Positions 52,052-60,193 of a stretch of 64,000 nucleotides of DNA are shown piece after piece. This DNA comes from JBNAGF01 sp049801055 (GTDB lineage Bacteria; Pseudomonadota; Alphaproteobacteria; Rhodobacterales; Rhodobacteraceae). Under the pieces are notes generated by a model that was given only the letters and a program-made list of their open reading frames with translations, was not told the origin of the DNA and searched no databases. The stretch covers positions 303,364 to 367,363 of the forward strand of contig NZ_JBNAGF010000004.1 of NCBI RefSeq assembly GCF_049801055.1. The letters are read 5' to 3'. Positions within the stretch are counted from its first letter, which is position 1, and each line of letters opens with the position of its first letter. The translations under genes were made by a program, and so were the position numbers.

Positions 52052-53590
52052 ATGACACAATCAGGAAATGCTGCGTTGTATTTCGTGGACCGCCACGCTC
52101 AGGAGGGGCGGTCTGACAAGACGGCATTTCGGGAAGCAGCGGGAAATCGTCAAAGCCTTACCTACGGCGAACTGGCCGAGTCTTCCGGTCGGGTAGCTTC
52201 CGCTTTGGTGCGGGCTGGCATCATGCGCGAAGCCCGCGCCGTCATGTTGGTGCTTGATCAGATCGAGTTTCCAGAGATCTTTTGGGGATGCTTAAAAGCC
52301 GGGGTTGTCGCAGTCCCGTTGAACACTCTGCTGACAGAAGCTGTTTACGAACACATTCTCAACGACAGCCGAGCGACCTGCCTATTCGTATCTGACGAGC
52401 TATGGCCGGTGGTTCAGAAAGCTGCCGAATCTTGTCCAACTCTGACGAATATCATCGTCATCGGAAGCACCACGCCGAAGGGGACCACATCCTACGCTGA
52501 TTTCACGTATGGCTGCGCTCCAATCGCTCCAATCGAAGCCTCTGATGATGACACGGCATTCTGGTTGTACTCCTCGGGTTCAACCGGGCAGCCCAAGGGA
52601 GTGCGCCACGTTCACGCCAGCCTCAGGGCGACTTCGGACAGCTACGGGGCCAAGGTGCTGGAAATTGCAGAGGAAGATGTGATCTTTTCCGCTGCCAAAC
52701 TGTTTTTTGCTTATGGGCTGGGCAATGGGATGACATTTCCAATGTCAGTTGGCGCCACTGCGATTCTGTTTGATGGGCGGCCCACACCAGAAAGCACGTT
52801 GGGAATTCTTCGGCAGGAAGAACCCAGCATATTTTGCGGCGTACCAACCCTCTTTGCGGCCTGCGTGGCAGCCTTGGAAAGTGACGGCACATTGGATGTG
52901 GCGTTGCGCCGGTGCATTTCGGCCGGCGAAGCCCTTCCCGAAGAAATTGGCCGAAAGTGGGAGGCAATGTCGGGAGTTGAGATCCTTGATGGCGTAGGTT
53001 CGACCGAGATGTTGCATATCTTTCTGTCAAATGCGCCAGATGATGTGGTCTATGGAACGTCCGGTCGGGCGGTGCCCGGTTATGACCTTCGCCTGCTGAA
53101 CGAGGAAGGTGAAGAGGTTGCCGACGGTGATATCGGAGAACTTTTCGTACGCGGTGCGTCTGCCGCGGATGGGTATTGGAACAAGCGAGACAAGAGCCGC
53201 TCTACTTTTGAAGGCGAATGGACCCGAACCGGAGACAAATATGAACGTAATTCTGACGGCCGCTACATTTATTGCGGACGTACCGACGACATGTTCAAAG
53301 TGTCCGGGATCTGGGTTTCACCGTTCGAAGTTGAGCAGGCTTTGATCTCGCACGAGGCTGTTCTCGAGGCGGCCGTCGTTCCCAAGCGCGACGATGATGG
53401 CTTGGAAAAACCAAAGGCATTTATCGTTTTGAAACAGGGCGGTCGACAGGATTTGACCGGCGAATTGAAGGCTTTTGTAAAAGACAAAGTGGGCAAATGG
53501 AAATACCCGAGATGGGTAGAATTCGTAGAGGATCTGCCAAAGACAGCAACGGGGAAAATCCAGCGGTTCAAATTAAGGGAGGACACCTGA
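52052..53590 (+). CDS. bclA: benzoate-CoA ligase
   Basis: Activates benzoate to benzoyl-CoA with ATP, the entry step of the box route. The 512-residue ANL-family enzyme has the AMP-binding loop YSSGSTGQPKGVRHVH, FFAYGLGNGMTFP, the GSTEMLHIFLSN segment, the hinge region YIYCGRTDDMFKVSGIWVSP and the catalytic lysine in KTATGKIQRFKLR. Segments such as PSIFCGVPTLFA and IFLSN are those of benzoate-CoA ligase-type enzymes rather than acetyl-CoA synthetase. Its stop shares one base with the next ATG. Confidence 0.92.
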   Translation: MTQSGNAALYFVDRHAQEGRSDKTAFREAAGNRQSLTYGELAESSGRVASALVRAGIMREARAVMLVLDQIEFPEIFWGCLKAGVVAVPLNTLLTEAVYEHILNDSRATCLFVSDELWPVVQKAAESCPTLTNIIVIGSTTPKGTTSYADFTYGCAPIAPIEASDDDTAFWLYSSGSTGQPKGVRHVHASLRATSDSYGAKVLEIAEEDVIFSAAKLFFAYGLGNGMTFPMSVGATAILFDGRPTPESTLGILRQEEPSIFCGVPTLFAACVAALESDGTLDVALRRCISAGEALPEEIGRKWEAMSGVEILDGVGSTEMLHIFLSNAPDDVVYGTSGRAVPGYDLRLLNEEGEEVADGDIGELFVRGASAADGYWNKRDKSRSTFEGEWTRTGDKYERNSDGRYIYCGRTDDMFKVSGIWVSPFEVEQALISHEAVLEAAVVPKRDDDGLEKPKAFIVLKQGGRQDLTGELKAFVKDKVGKWKYPRWVEFVEDLPKTATGKIQRFKLREDT

Positions 53591-54411
53591 TGCCCCTGGA
53601 GTGGAGCTCTTCGCCCCAACTGGCACTCAACGTGAACGGTGCAAAATTGGAGTATGCCTGTTTCGGGCCGGTACCTGAAAACGGCACCACCATCGTCATG
53701 TTGCACGAAGGATTGGGATGCCTTTCGTTGTGGCGGGATTTTCCACAGCGTGTATCAGAGGCTACTGGCTTGGGTGTGCTTGTGTTTTCACGGCAGGGCT
53801 ATGGACAGTCTGATCCTGTGAGTCTGCCGCGACCGTTGGATTTCATGACGCGTGAGGCACTGGATGTTTTGCCGGGCGTTCTGGAACAGGTTGGAATTCG
53901 GCGCTGTATCTTGTTTGGCCATTCCGACGGAGCGACCATAGCGGCAATTTATGCAGGCAGTGTCGAAGATCATCGAGTTCGTGGATTGATTTTGATGGCG
54001 CCGCACTTTTTCACCGAAGAAACAGGATTGCAGGAAATCGCACGCGCCAAGCAATCATATGCAGAAACTGAGCTGAGACAGAAAATGGCGAAGTACCACG
54101 CTGATCCCGATGGCGCATTTCGCGGTTGGAACGAGGTATGGTTGCATCCCAATTTCAAAGACTGGAATGTCGCAGAAGTCATTGATTATCTGCGTATCCC
54201 GGTTCTCGCAATTCAGGGGCGGGACGACCAGTATGGGACGTTGGCCCAGATCGAAGAAATTGAGACGCGAGCCTATTCTCCGGTGGACACCGTGATTCTG
54301 GATTGCCGGCATGCTCCTCACCTTGAGGCACCTTCGGAAACACTGGCAGCCATTCGGGAATTCGCGGCGCGTCTTGAACGTATCGAGGCTGCGGAAGTGA
54401 TTCCGGCCTGA
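53590..54411 (+). CDS. alpha/beta hydrolase of the box cluster
   Basis: A 273-residue serine hydrolase: oxyanion region MLHEGLGCLSLWRDFP, nucleophile in LFGHSDGATIAA, acid in IQGRDDQYGT and histidine in CRHAPHLEAP. It begins at TGATG with bclA (start 53590; the open frame extends upstream to 53497 inside bclA). Hydrolases of this type occur in many box clusters and may act on CoA-ester or lactone intermediates or side products; the substrate is unknown. Confidence 0.85.
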   Translation: MPLEWSSSPQLALNVNGAKLEYACFGPVPENGTTIVMLHEGLGCLSLWRDFPQRVSEATGLGVLVFSRQGYGQSDPVSLPRPLDFMTREALDVLPGVLEQVGIRRCILFGHSDGATIAAIYAGSVEDHRVRGLILMAPHFFTEETGLQEIARAKQSYAETELRQKMAKYHADPDGAFRGWNEVWLHPNFKDWNVAEVIDYLRIPVLAIQGRDDQYGTLAQIEEIETRAYSPVDTVILDCRHAPHLEAPSETLAAIREFAARLERIEAAEVIPA

Positions 54412-54423
54412 CGGGATCATGCA

Positions 54424-54834
54424 ATGCGGCCGCCCTATGCATATGTCCCGGGCCTGACACCGCGGCACCCGGATGGACTGTTTGATGAGTGGAAGGAGAC
54501 TTTGCCATCCTTGTCAGAATGCCCGGCATGGAAGGGTGGCTGGGCTTGCCTGGAAGGCGGGTTTTTCTGGGAGGCGCACGAACTGTTTGAACCGGTCTGG
54601 ATGCAAACCCGACCTGAAACAGCAGAACGCCACATGGCTCAGGCCGCCATCCAATTGGCCAATGCCGCGCTGAAGCTGAAGATGGGGCGGCATCGGGCGG
54701 TGCTTCGTCTCTGTGACGATTGTGAAAGCCTGCTTGCCCTGATTGGATGCCGTCAAGTTCTCGGGGTTTCACCTTCTCGGATTCGCAACCGGCTGGTGGG
54801 GTTGCGGCACCTTTCGAAATTGATCGAAATGTGA
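54424..54834 (+). CDS. DUF309-type small protein
   Basis: A 136-residue helical protein. GGFFWEAHELFEPVWM is the hallmark of the DUF309 family, followed by AQAAIQLANAALKLKMG. No catalytic function is established for the family. It begins 12 nt after the hydrolase and is the third gene of the bclA operon, so its retention in a benzoyl-CoA operon is a clue to its role. It could be a small structural or regulatory partner. Confidence 0.8.
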   Translation: MRPPYAYVPGLTPRHPDGLFDEWKETLPSLSECPAWKGGWACLEGGFFWEAHELFEPVWMQTRPETAERHMAQAAIQLANAALKLKMGRHRAVLRLCDDCESLLALIGCRQVLGVSPSRIRNRLVGLRHLSKLIEM

Positions 54835-54841
54835 ATTATAA

Positions 54842-54928
54842 TGCCAATATTGAGCAGAACCCGATACCTCAGCAGCCGTGATCCGCCCAATATGCCGGAA
54901 GTTCTCGAGTTTTTGGCAATATTATGCA
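54842..54928. promoter_or_regulatory. candidate BoxR operator(s) upstream of boxC
   Basis: GGCAATATTATGCA at 54915-54928 reads TGCATAATATTGCC on the minus strand and fits TGCA-N6-TGC. It lies 70-83 nt before the boxC ATG. A weaker relative, TGCCAATATTGAGCA at 54842-54856, shares the AATATT core. Both lie in the 163-nt gap before boxC. Confidence 0.6.
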
Positions 54929-54997
54929 TATACAGGTTTACCAGTCACCTTTGCTGAACTAAGGTGCAACTCATCCAATCTCACGAGGGCGCATCCT

Positions 54998-56659
54998 ATG
55001 TCCAAGATCATCGACTTTCAGACGGATCCATCAAAGTACCGTCATTGGCGGGTCGAGTATGACGGTGAGGTTGCTAATCTGATCATGGATGTCGATGAGG
55101 CCGGAGGGCTATTTGAAGGCTACGAACTCAAGCTGAACTCTTATGATCTTGGCGTGGACATCGAGCTTGCCGACGTTGTTCAGCGAATGCGGTTCGAGCA
55201 CCCCGAGGTCAAAGTCGTGGTCATGCAATCGGGGAAGGAAAAAGTCTTTTGCGCCGGTGCCAACATCCGCATGTTGGGTGGCGCCAGCCACGCGCACAAG
55301 GTGAACTTCTGCAAGTTTACGAACGAAACACGCAACACATTTGAAGCCGCCGAAGAGGACTCCGGTCAGAAGTACATTGCCGCAGTCAAGGGCGCTTGCG
55401 CAGGGGGCGGTTACGAGCTGGCGCTGGCCTGCAACTACATCATACTGACTAATGACAGTACGTCGTCGGTTGCACTTCCAGAGGTTCCATTGCTTGCTGT
55501 GCTGCCCGGAACAGGCGGCCTTACCCGCGTGACCGACAAGCGCAAGGTACGACGTGACCTTGCCGATGTCTTTTGCTCGGTCGAAGAAGGCGTGCGCGGA
55601 CAGCGCGCCGTAGATTGGCGGTTGGTCGACGAAATCGCCCCCAATTCGAAATTCGATCAGGTCGTGCAGGAGCGCGCCCGGGAATTTGCCGCCCAGTCGA
55701 AAAAAACTGTGACGCAAAAGGGGATCGAGTTGGCTCCTCTGAATCGATCGATTGGTGAAGATGGCTCGATCAGCTACGGTTCGGTCGAGGTCGCGATAGA
55801 ACGGGACAATGGCCGCGCAACCATCACCCTCAAAGGCCCCGAGGCGGCAGCTCCCGGGACGATCGATGAGCTGTTGGCACAAAGCGCGGGATCCTATCTA
55901 CTTCAGTTGGCCCGTGAACTAGACGACGCGATCTTGCATCTGCGCCTGAACGAGCGTGAGATCGGGCTGGTTATTTTTCGCAGTCAGGGAGACCCGGAAA
56001 AAATCGTTGAACACGAAGCGATGTTGTTGGCCAACCGTGACAATTGGCTGGCCAACGAAATCCTGCTCTATTGGAAACGTGTCCTGAAACGGGTGGACAT
56101 GACATCTCGCTCATTGGTTGCATTGGTCGAGCACGGTTCGTGTTTTTCCGGTGTGTTGGCCGAACTGCTCTGGGCGGTCGATCGCAGTTACATGATGTTG
56201 GAGGAATTTGAGGGCGATAACCGCCCGATGGCAACGGTGACTCTGACCGATGGCAATTTCGGCACCTATCCCATGGGCAATGATCTCACCCGCTTGCAAA
56301 CGCGGTTTCTCGGAGTTCCGGATACCGTTGGAGAACTTCAGGCCAAAATCGGCACGGCCTTGGAGGCTGACGAAGCCGAAGAGTTGGGCCTTATTACATA
56401 CGCATTTGATGATATCGACTGGGAAGACGAGGTACGCATATTCCTTGAGGAGCGCGCCAGTTTCTCGCCGGATGCGATGACCGGAATGGAGGCCAATCTG
56501 CGTTTCGCTGGGCCCGAAACGATGGAAACCCGCATCTTTGGTCGGTTGACGGCATGGCAGAATTGGATTTTCCAGCGGCCCAATGCGGTCGGGCCGGACG
56601 GGGCGCTCCAGCGATACGGCAGCGGTGTGCGTGGCAAGTACGACATGGAACGGGTGTAG
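54998..56659 (+). CDS. boxC: benzoyl-CoA-dihydrodiol lyase BoxC
   Basis: Opens the ring of 2,3-epoxybenzoyl-CoA by hydrolysis, giving 3,4-dehydroadipyl-CoA semialdehyde and formate. The 553-residue protein is the usual BoxC length (about 555) and is a duplicated crotonase fold: AGANIRMLGGASHAHKVNFCKF and KGACAGGGYELALACNYI in the first half, VEHGSCFSGVLAELLWAVDR in the second. The ATG at 54998 gives the family N-terminus MSKIIDFQTDPSKYRHW; an upstream GTG at 54878 would translate the operator region. boxB follows after 69 nt. Confidence 0.95.
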   Translation: MSKIIDFQTDPSKYRHWRVEYDGEVANLIMDVDEAGGLFEGYELKLNSYDLGVDIELADVVQRMRFEHPEVKVVVMQSGKEKVFCAGANIRMLGGASHAHKVNFCKFTNETRNTFEAAEEDSGQKYIAAVKGACAGGGYELALACNYIILTNDSTSSVALPEVPLLAVLPGTGGLTRVTDKRKVRRDLADVFCSVEEGVRGQRAVDWRLVDEIAPNSKFDQVVQERAREFAAQSKKTVTQKGIELAPLNRSIGEDGSISYGSVEVAIERDNGRATITLKGPEAAAPGTIDELLAQSAGSYLLQLARELDDAILHLRLNEREIGLVIFRSQGDPEKIVEHEAMLLANRDNWLANEILLYWKRVLKRVDMTSRSLVALVEHGSCFSGVLAELLWAVDRSYMMLEEFEGDNRPMATVTLTDGNFGTYPMGNDLTRLQTRFLGVPDTVGELQAKIGTALEADEAEELGLITYAFDDIDWEDEVRIFLEERASFSPDAMTGMEANLRFAGPETMETRIFGRLTAWQNWIFQRPNAVGPDGALQRYGSGVRGKYDMERV

Positions 56660-56728
56660 GGACAAGCTGCGGCCGCGAAACACCGGAATGACAACCGCAA
56701 GTGGTGATTTGGGAGTGAGGACCAACAG

Positions 56729-58180
56729 ATGCTCGATTTGATCAATGTCAGCTACGATACGCAGATCCCGAACAATGTTGGGCTGAGTTCAGACAAGCGT
56801 GTGCTTAAAGCGTTGGAGAAATGGCACCCCGGATACATCAACTGGTGGAACGATCTGATCCCGCAGACTTTTCAGGAATCCATGGTGTACTTGCGCACGG
56901 CCGTCTCGGTTGACCCCAAAGGCTGGGCCAAGTTCGACTATGTGAAAATGCCGGAGTATCGTTGGGGCGTTCTGCTTGCGCCTCAGGTTGAAGACCGGCG
57001 AATCCCCTGCGGTGAACATCTCGGCGAGCCGGCTTGGCAAGAGGTGCCGGGCGAATATCGGAACCTGTTAAAACGTCTGATTGTTATTCAGGGCGATACC
57101 GAGCCTGCGTCGGTCGAGCAGCAGCGTTTCTTAGGTCTGACCGCGCCTTCGCTCTACGATATGCGCAACTTGTTTCAGGTGAACGTAGAAGAAGGCCGCC
57201 ATCTCTGGGCGATGGTTTATCTTCTGCACAAATACTTCGGCCGTGACGGGCGCGAGGAGGCTGACGATCTGCTGCGCCGTTGCTCGGGCTCGGAGGAAGC
57301 CCCGCGGATGTTGGGAGCCTTCAACGAGGAGACACCCGACTGGCTGTCGTTCTTCATGTTTACTTACTTCACAGACCGCGACGGCAAAATGCAGTTGGAG
57401 AGCCTTGCGCAATCCGGGTTTGACCCGCTGAGCCGGACCTGTCGTTTCATGCTGACTGAAGAGGCCCACCATATGTTCGTGGGTGAGACCGGTGTTGGCC
57501 GGACCATCCAGAGAACCTGCGAGGCGATGAACGAAGCGGGCATCACCGACCCCTACGACGTCGACAAAATCAGGGATCTGGGTGTGATTGACCTGCCGCT
57601 GATCCAGAAAAAGCTGAACCTGCATTACACATTGTCTCTTGATCTGTTCGGACAGGAAGTCTCGACCAACGCGGCCAATGCGTTCAATGCCGGGATCAAG
57701 GGCCGTTTCATGGAATCTCGGATCGGAGATGACCATCAGTTGACCGGCGATACTTATACCGTCTGGAACTTTGAAGATGGCAAAGCGGTCCAAAAGGAAG
57801 TGCCGGCGCTGACTGCGATCAACATGCGGCTTCGTGATGACTATACTAAAGACGCCGCAGGCGGCGTTGGGCGCTGGAACAAAATCATCGAGAAGACTGG
57901 CGTAGAATTCGAGATGAAATTGCCACATGAAAGCTTCAACCGCAAAATCGGTGTCTTCTCCGACAAACTGTTCAGTCCCGAAGGCGAAATGCTGAGTGGC
58001 GCGGACTATGACAAAGGCTTGCCCAACTGGCTGCCGACCCACGCCGATGGTGACTTTATCCAATCATTGATGAAGCCTTGCTTTGAGCCTGGCAAGTTCG
58101 CGGGCTGGATTGCTCCGCCCAAAGTCGGGATCGATAACAAACCGGGCGACTTCGAATACGTGAAACTTCACATGGCCTGA
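56729..58180 (+). CDS. boxB: benzoyl-CoA 2,3-epoxidase subunit BoxB
   Basis: The diiron oxygenase component that epoxidises benzoyl-CoA. The 483-residue protein has the two paired metal motifs: E155-G-R-H158 (EEGRHLWAM) and E245-A-H-H248 (TEEAHHMFVGETG). These are offset by five from the published Azoarcus residues (E150/H153 and E240/H243, from memory), so the site is intact. MLGAFNEETPDWLSFFMFTYFTDRDGK is another BoxB-specific block. It receives electrons from BoxA, encoded 0.3 kb downstream. Confidence 0.95.
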   Translation: MLDLINVSYDTQIPNNVGLSSDKRVLKALEKWHPGYINWWNDLIPQTFQESMVYLRTAVSVDPKGWAKFDYVKMPEYRWGVLLAPQVEDRRIPCGEHLGEPAWQEVPGEYRNLLKRLIVIQGDTEPASVEQQRFLGLTAPSLYDMRNLFQVNVEEGRHLWAMVYLLHKYFGRDGREEADDLLRRCSGSEEAPRMLGAFNEETPDWLSFFMFTYFTDRDGKMQLESLAQSGFDPLSRTCRFMLTEEAHHMFVGETGVGRTIQRTCEAMNEAGITDPYDVDKIRDLGVIDLPLIQKKLNLHYTLSLDLFGQEVSTNAANAFNAGIKGRFMESRIGDDHQLTGDTYTVWNFEDGKAVQKEVPALTAINMRLRDDYTKDAAGGVGRWNKIIEKTGVEFEMKLPHESFNRKIGVFSDKLFSPEGEMLSGADYDKGLPNWLPTHADGDFIQSLMKPCFEPGKFAGWIAPPKVGIDNKPGDFEYVKLHMA

Positions 58181-58274
58181 CGCAGATCAATGTCGAGAAC
58201 TGAAGCCGAAACTATCGGTTGCAGAATGCTGACAGAAAGGGACTCGAAATGGGTTCCGTTTGGGGAGACCCGCT

Positions 58275-58451
58275 ATGCAAATAGACCGTTCCAAAGGTGA
58301 GACTTTGAGACTGCAGGCCCTGGCAGGCGAAGTATCGGGGTTGCAAGGACCCTGCGTCGGCTGTTCGAACTGCTCGGGGCTCTGCTCGGCCTTGATAGAT
58401 ACCTTGGTGCTGCCACACGTGATCCTGTCCAAGTCACGCGAACCCTCATGA
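58275..58451 (+). CDS. 58-residue protein with a CxxCxxCxxxC cluster motif, between boxB and boxA
   Basis: A short reading frame with GGGGAG about 9 nt before its ATG, overlapping boxA by ATGA. It encodes MQIDRSKGETLRLQALAG, then a cysteine set C27, C30, C33, C37 (CVGCSNCSGLC), the spacing of a 4Fe-4S ferredoxin site without the usual following proline, and a hydrophobic tail (ALIDTLVLPHVIL). I do not recognise a named family. Good start signals, coupling to boxA and the cysteine set make it a likely real gene: a candidate accessory iron-sulfur or metal-binding protein. Confidence 0.65.
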   Translation: MQIDRSKGETLRLQALAGEVSGLQGPCVGCSNCSGLCSALIDTLVLPHVILSKSREPS

Positions 58452-59635
58452 ATCGGCCAGTAAAACAACACCTCATCGATCCTGAGATTTGCATCCGGTG
58501 CCATACCTGCGAGATGACGTGTCCGTTGGAGGCGATAGAACACGACGACATGAACGTCGTCGTGGATGCATCCAAGTGCAATTTTTGCATGGATTGCATT
58601 CCTGTCTGCCCCACAGGTTCGATCGACGAATGGCGGGTCGTTGCAAAACCGTATTCTCTGGAAGAACAATATGGCTGGATGGAACTTCCGGAACAGGAAG
58701 ACCTTGAGGCCGAAGGCGCCGAAGACCTTGAAGCTATAGATGAAGCTATCGCAGCGCTGCTGACAGAAGCACACGCAGGAGCCGGGGGAAAGGCAAAGGC
58801 ACCGGCTTCTGCATCAAAGCCGACCGTCAATATGTACACGGTCGGGAAGCCCGCAGAAGCGCGTGTGCAGGGCAACTATCGTCTGACCGCCGAAGAGAGC
58901 GACAGCGACGTCCGGCATATCATTCTTGATCTGGCGGGTACGCCGTTTCCCGTTCTAGAAGGACAGAGCGTTGGGGTTATTCCGCCAGGATGCGATGCCG
59001 ACGGCAATCCCCATCTTCCCCGACTGTATTCGGTTTCGTCACCCCGGGACGGAGAGCGACCGAACTTCAACAATCTATCGCTGACGGTCAAACGCGAGGA
59101 GGGTGGGGTCTGTTCCAATTATGTCTGTGATCTCAAACCCGGCGACAGCATTCAACTGACGGGCCCGTTCGGGGCAACATTTCTGTTGCCGAATGATCCG
59201 GCGGCGCATTTGTTGATGATCTGCACAGGCACCGGTTCTGCGCCGTTTCGCGCATTTACAATGCGCCGCCAGAGGGAAACACCATCGCTGGATGGTTCAT
59301 TGTCTCTGTTCTTTGGAGCCCGACGCCCGCAAGAGCTTCCGTATTTTGGTCCCTTGGGTAAAGTGCCCGACCAGTTTCTCACCAAGCACTTCGCCTTCTC
59401 CCGTCAGGAAGGTGAGGCAAAGCATTATGTTCAGGATAAAATGAGAGAACAGTCCGAACAGGTATCTGCTCTTTTGCAGGACCCGCAGGGATACATCTAT
59501 ATCTGCGGCTTGAAGGCGATGGAGCAAGGTGTTGAGGAGGCGCTTAAGGATATTGCCCGGAGTGCCGGCCTTTATTGGAGCGACCTTCGCGACACCATGC
59601 GGGAAGAAGGCCGATATCATGTCGAAACCTACTGA
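58448..59635 (+). CDS. boxA: benzoyl-CoA epoxidase reductase subunit BoxA
   Basis: NADPH-dependent reductase that feeds electrons to BoxB. The 395-residue protein has two 4Fe-4S motifs at the N-terminus (C15, C18, C21, C25 in CIRCHTCEMTCP and C44, C47, C50, C54 in CNFCMDCIPVCP), an acidic linker (about 75-120), then an FNR-type module: RLYSVSS for FAD, GVCSNYVCDLKPGD, LMICTGTGSAPFRAF for NADPH, and the C-terminal YICGLKAMEQGVEEAL with REEGRYHVETY. Its start overlaps the small four-cysteine gene. Confidence 0.95.
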   Translation: MNRPVKQHLIDPEICIRCHTCEMTCPLEAIEHDDMNVVVDASKCNFCMDCIPVCPTGSIDEWRVVAKPYSLEEQYGWMELPEQEDLEAEGAEDLEAIDEAIAALLTEAHAGAGGKAKAPASASKPTVNMYTVGKPAEARVQGNYRLTAEESDSDVRHIILDLAGTPFPVLEGQSVGVIPPGCDADGNPHLPRLYSVSSPRDGERPNFNNLSLTVKREEGGVCSNYVCDLKPGDSIQLTGPFGATFLLPNDPAAHLLMICTGTGSAPFRAFTMRRQRETPSLDGSLSLFFGARRPQELPYFGPLGKVPDQFLTKHFAFSRQEGEAKHYVQDKMREQSEQVSALLQDPQGYIYICGLKAMEQGVEEALKDIARSAGLYWSDLRDTMREEGRYHVETY

Positions 59636-59647
59636 CTGTATGCGCAC

Positions 59648-60109
59648 ATGACCGTCGAGACCGCCGCCTCCGACCTCTATCGCCATGAAATTCGGGTTAC
59701 ATGGGGCGACTGCGATCCGGCGAAAATCGCATATACCGGTCGAATTCCGGGGTTCGCCCTCGACGCCATCAATGGTTGGTGGGAACATCACCTTGGTGGC
59801 GATGGTTGGTTTCAGATGGAACTTGACCGCAACATCGGCACCCCATTTGTGCACATGTCGTTGGATTTTCTGGCGCCGATAACGCCTCGGCACAGATTGA
59901 TCTGCGAAGTTGCGCCAGTGCGGCTTGGAACATCTTCGATTGAGTTTCGGGTGATCGGGCGCCAAAAAAACGTGAGTTGTTTTGAAGGACGGTTTATCTG
60001 CGTTTTTACGATTGCGGACCGTTTTGAGAGGCAACCTGCGCCGCCGGATATCCGGGCCCTTGTAGAGCCATTGCTGCAATCGCACTTGGCCAGAGACCCC
60101 GCAGCATAG
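59648..60109 (+). CDS. hotdog-fold acyl-CoA thioesterase (4-hydroxybenzoyl-CoA thioesterase type)
   Basis: A 153-residue hotdog thioesterase. The N-terminal motif RVTWGDCDPAKIAYTGRIP contains the catalytic aspartate region of the 4-HBCoA group. It may release CoA when benzoyl-CoA or a dead-end thioester piles up, a known safety-valve role for such enzymes in aromatic clusters (inference). It starts 12 nt after boxA, in the same operon. Confidence 0.86.
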   Translation: MTVETAASDLYRHEIRVTWGDCDPAKIAYTGRIPGFALDAINGWWEHHLGGDGWFQMELDRNIGTPFVHMSLDFLAPITPRHRLICEVAPVRLGTSSIEFRVIGRQKNVSCFEGRFICVFTIADRFERQPAPPDIRALVEPLLQSHLARDPAA

Positions 60110-60162
60110 TGCAAACCTGGTGGGCTACGGATTGCCACTGGACGTCCATCGCCGTATCTTTG

Positions 60163-60176
60163 TGCAATATTTTTCA
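60163..60176 (-). promoter_or_regulatory. BoxR-like site upstream of boxR
   Basis: TGCAATATTTTTCA on the plus strand reads TGAAAAATATTGCA on the minus strand. This is one full TGCA half-site and one degenerate half with the same 6-nt spacing and the AATATT core of the boxC site. It lies 18-31 nt before the boxR ATG, suggesting weak self-regulation. Confidence 0.5.
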
Positions 60177-60193
60177 CCAGCGCCTCGGGCCGA

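Noticed and set aside
58215..58240. TGCAGAATGCTGAC between boxB and boxA as another BoxR operator
   Set aside because: It has TGCA and the right spacing but TGA instead of TGC, and it lies inside what looks like a continuous operon; left as a weak possibility only.
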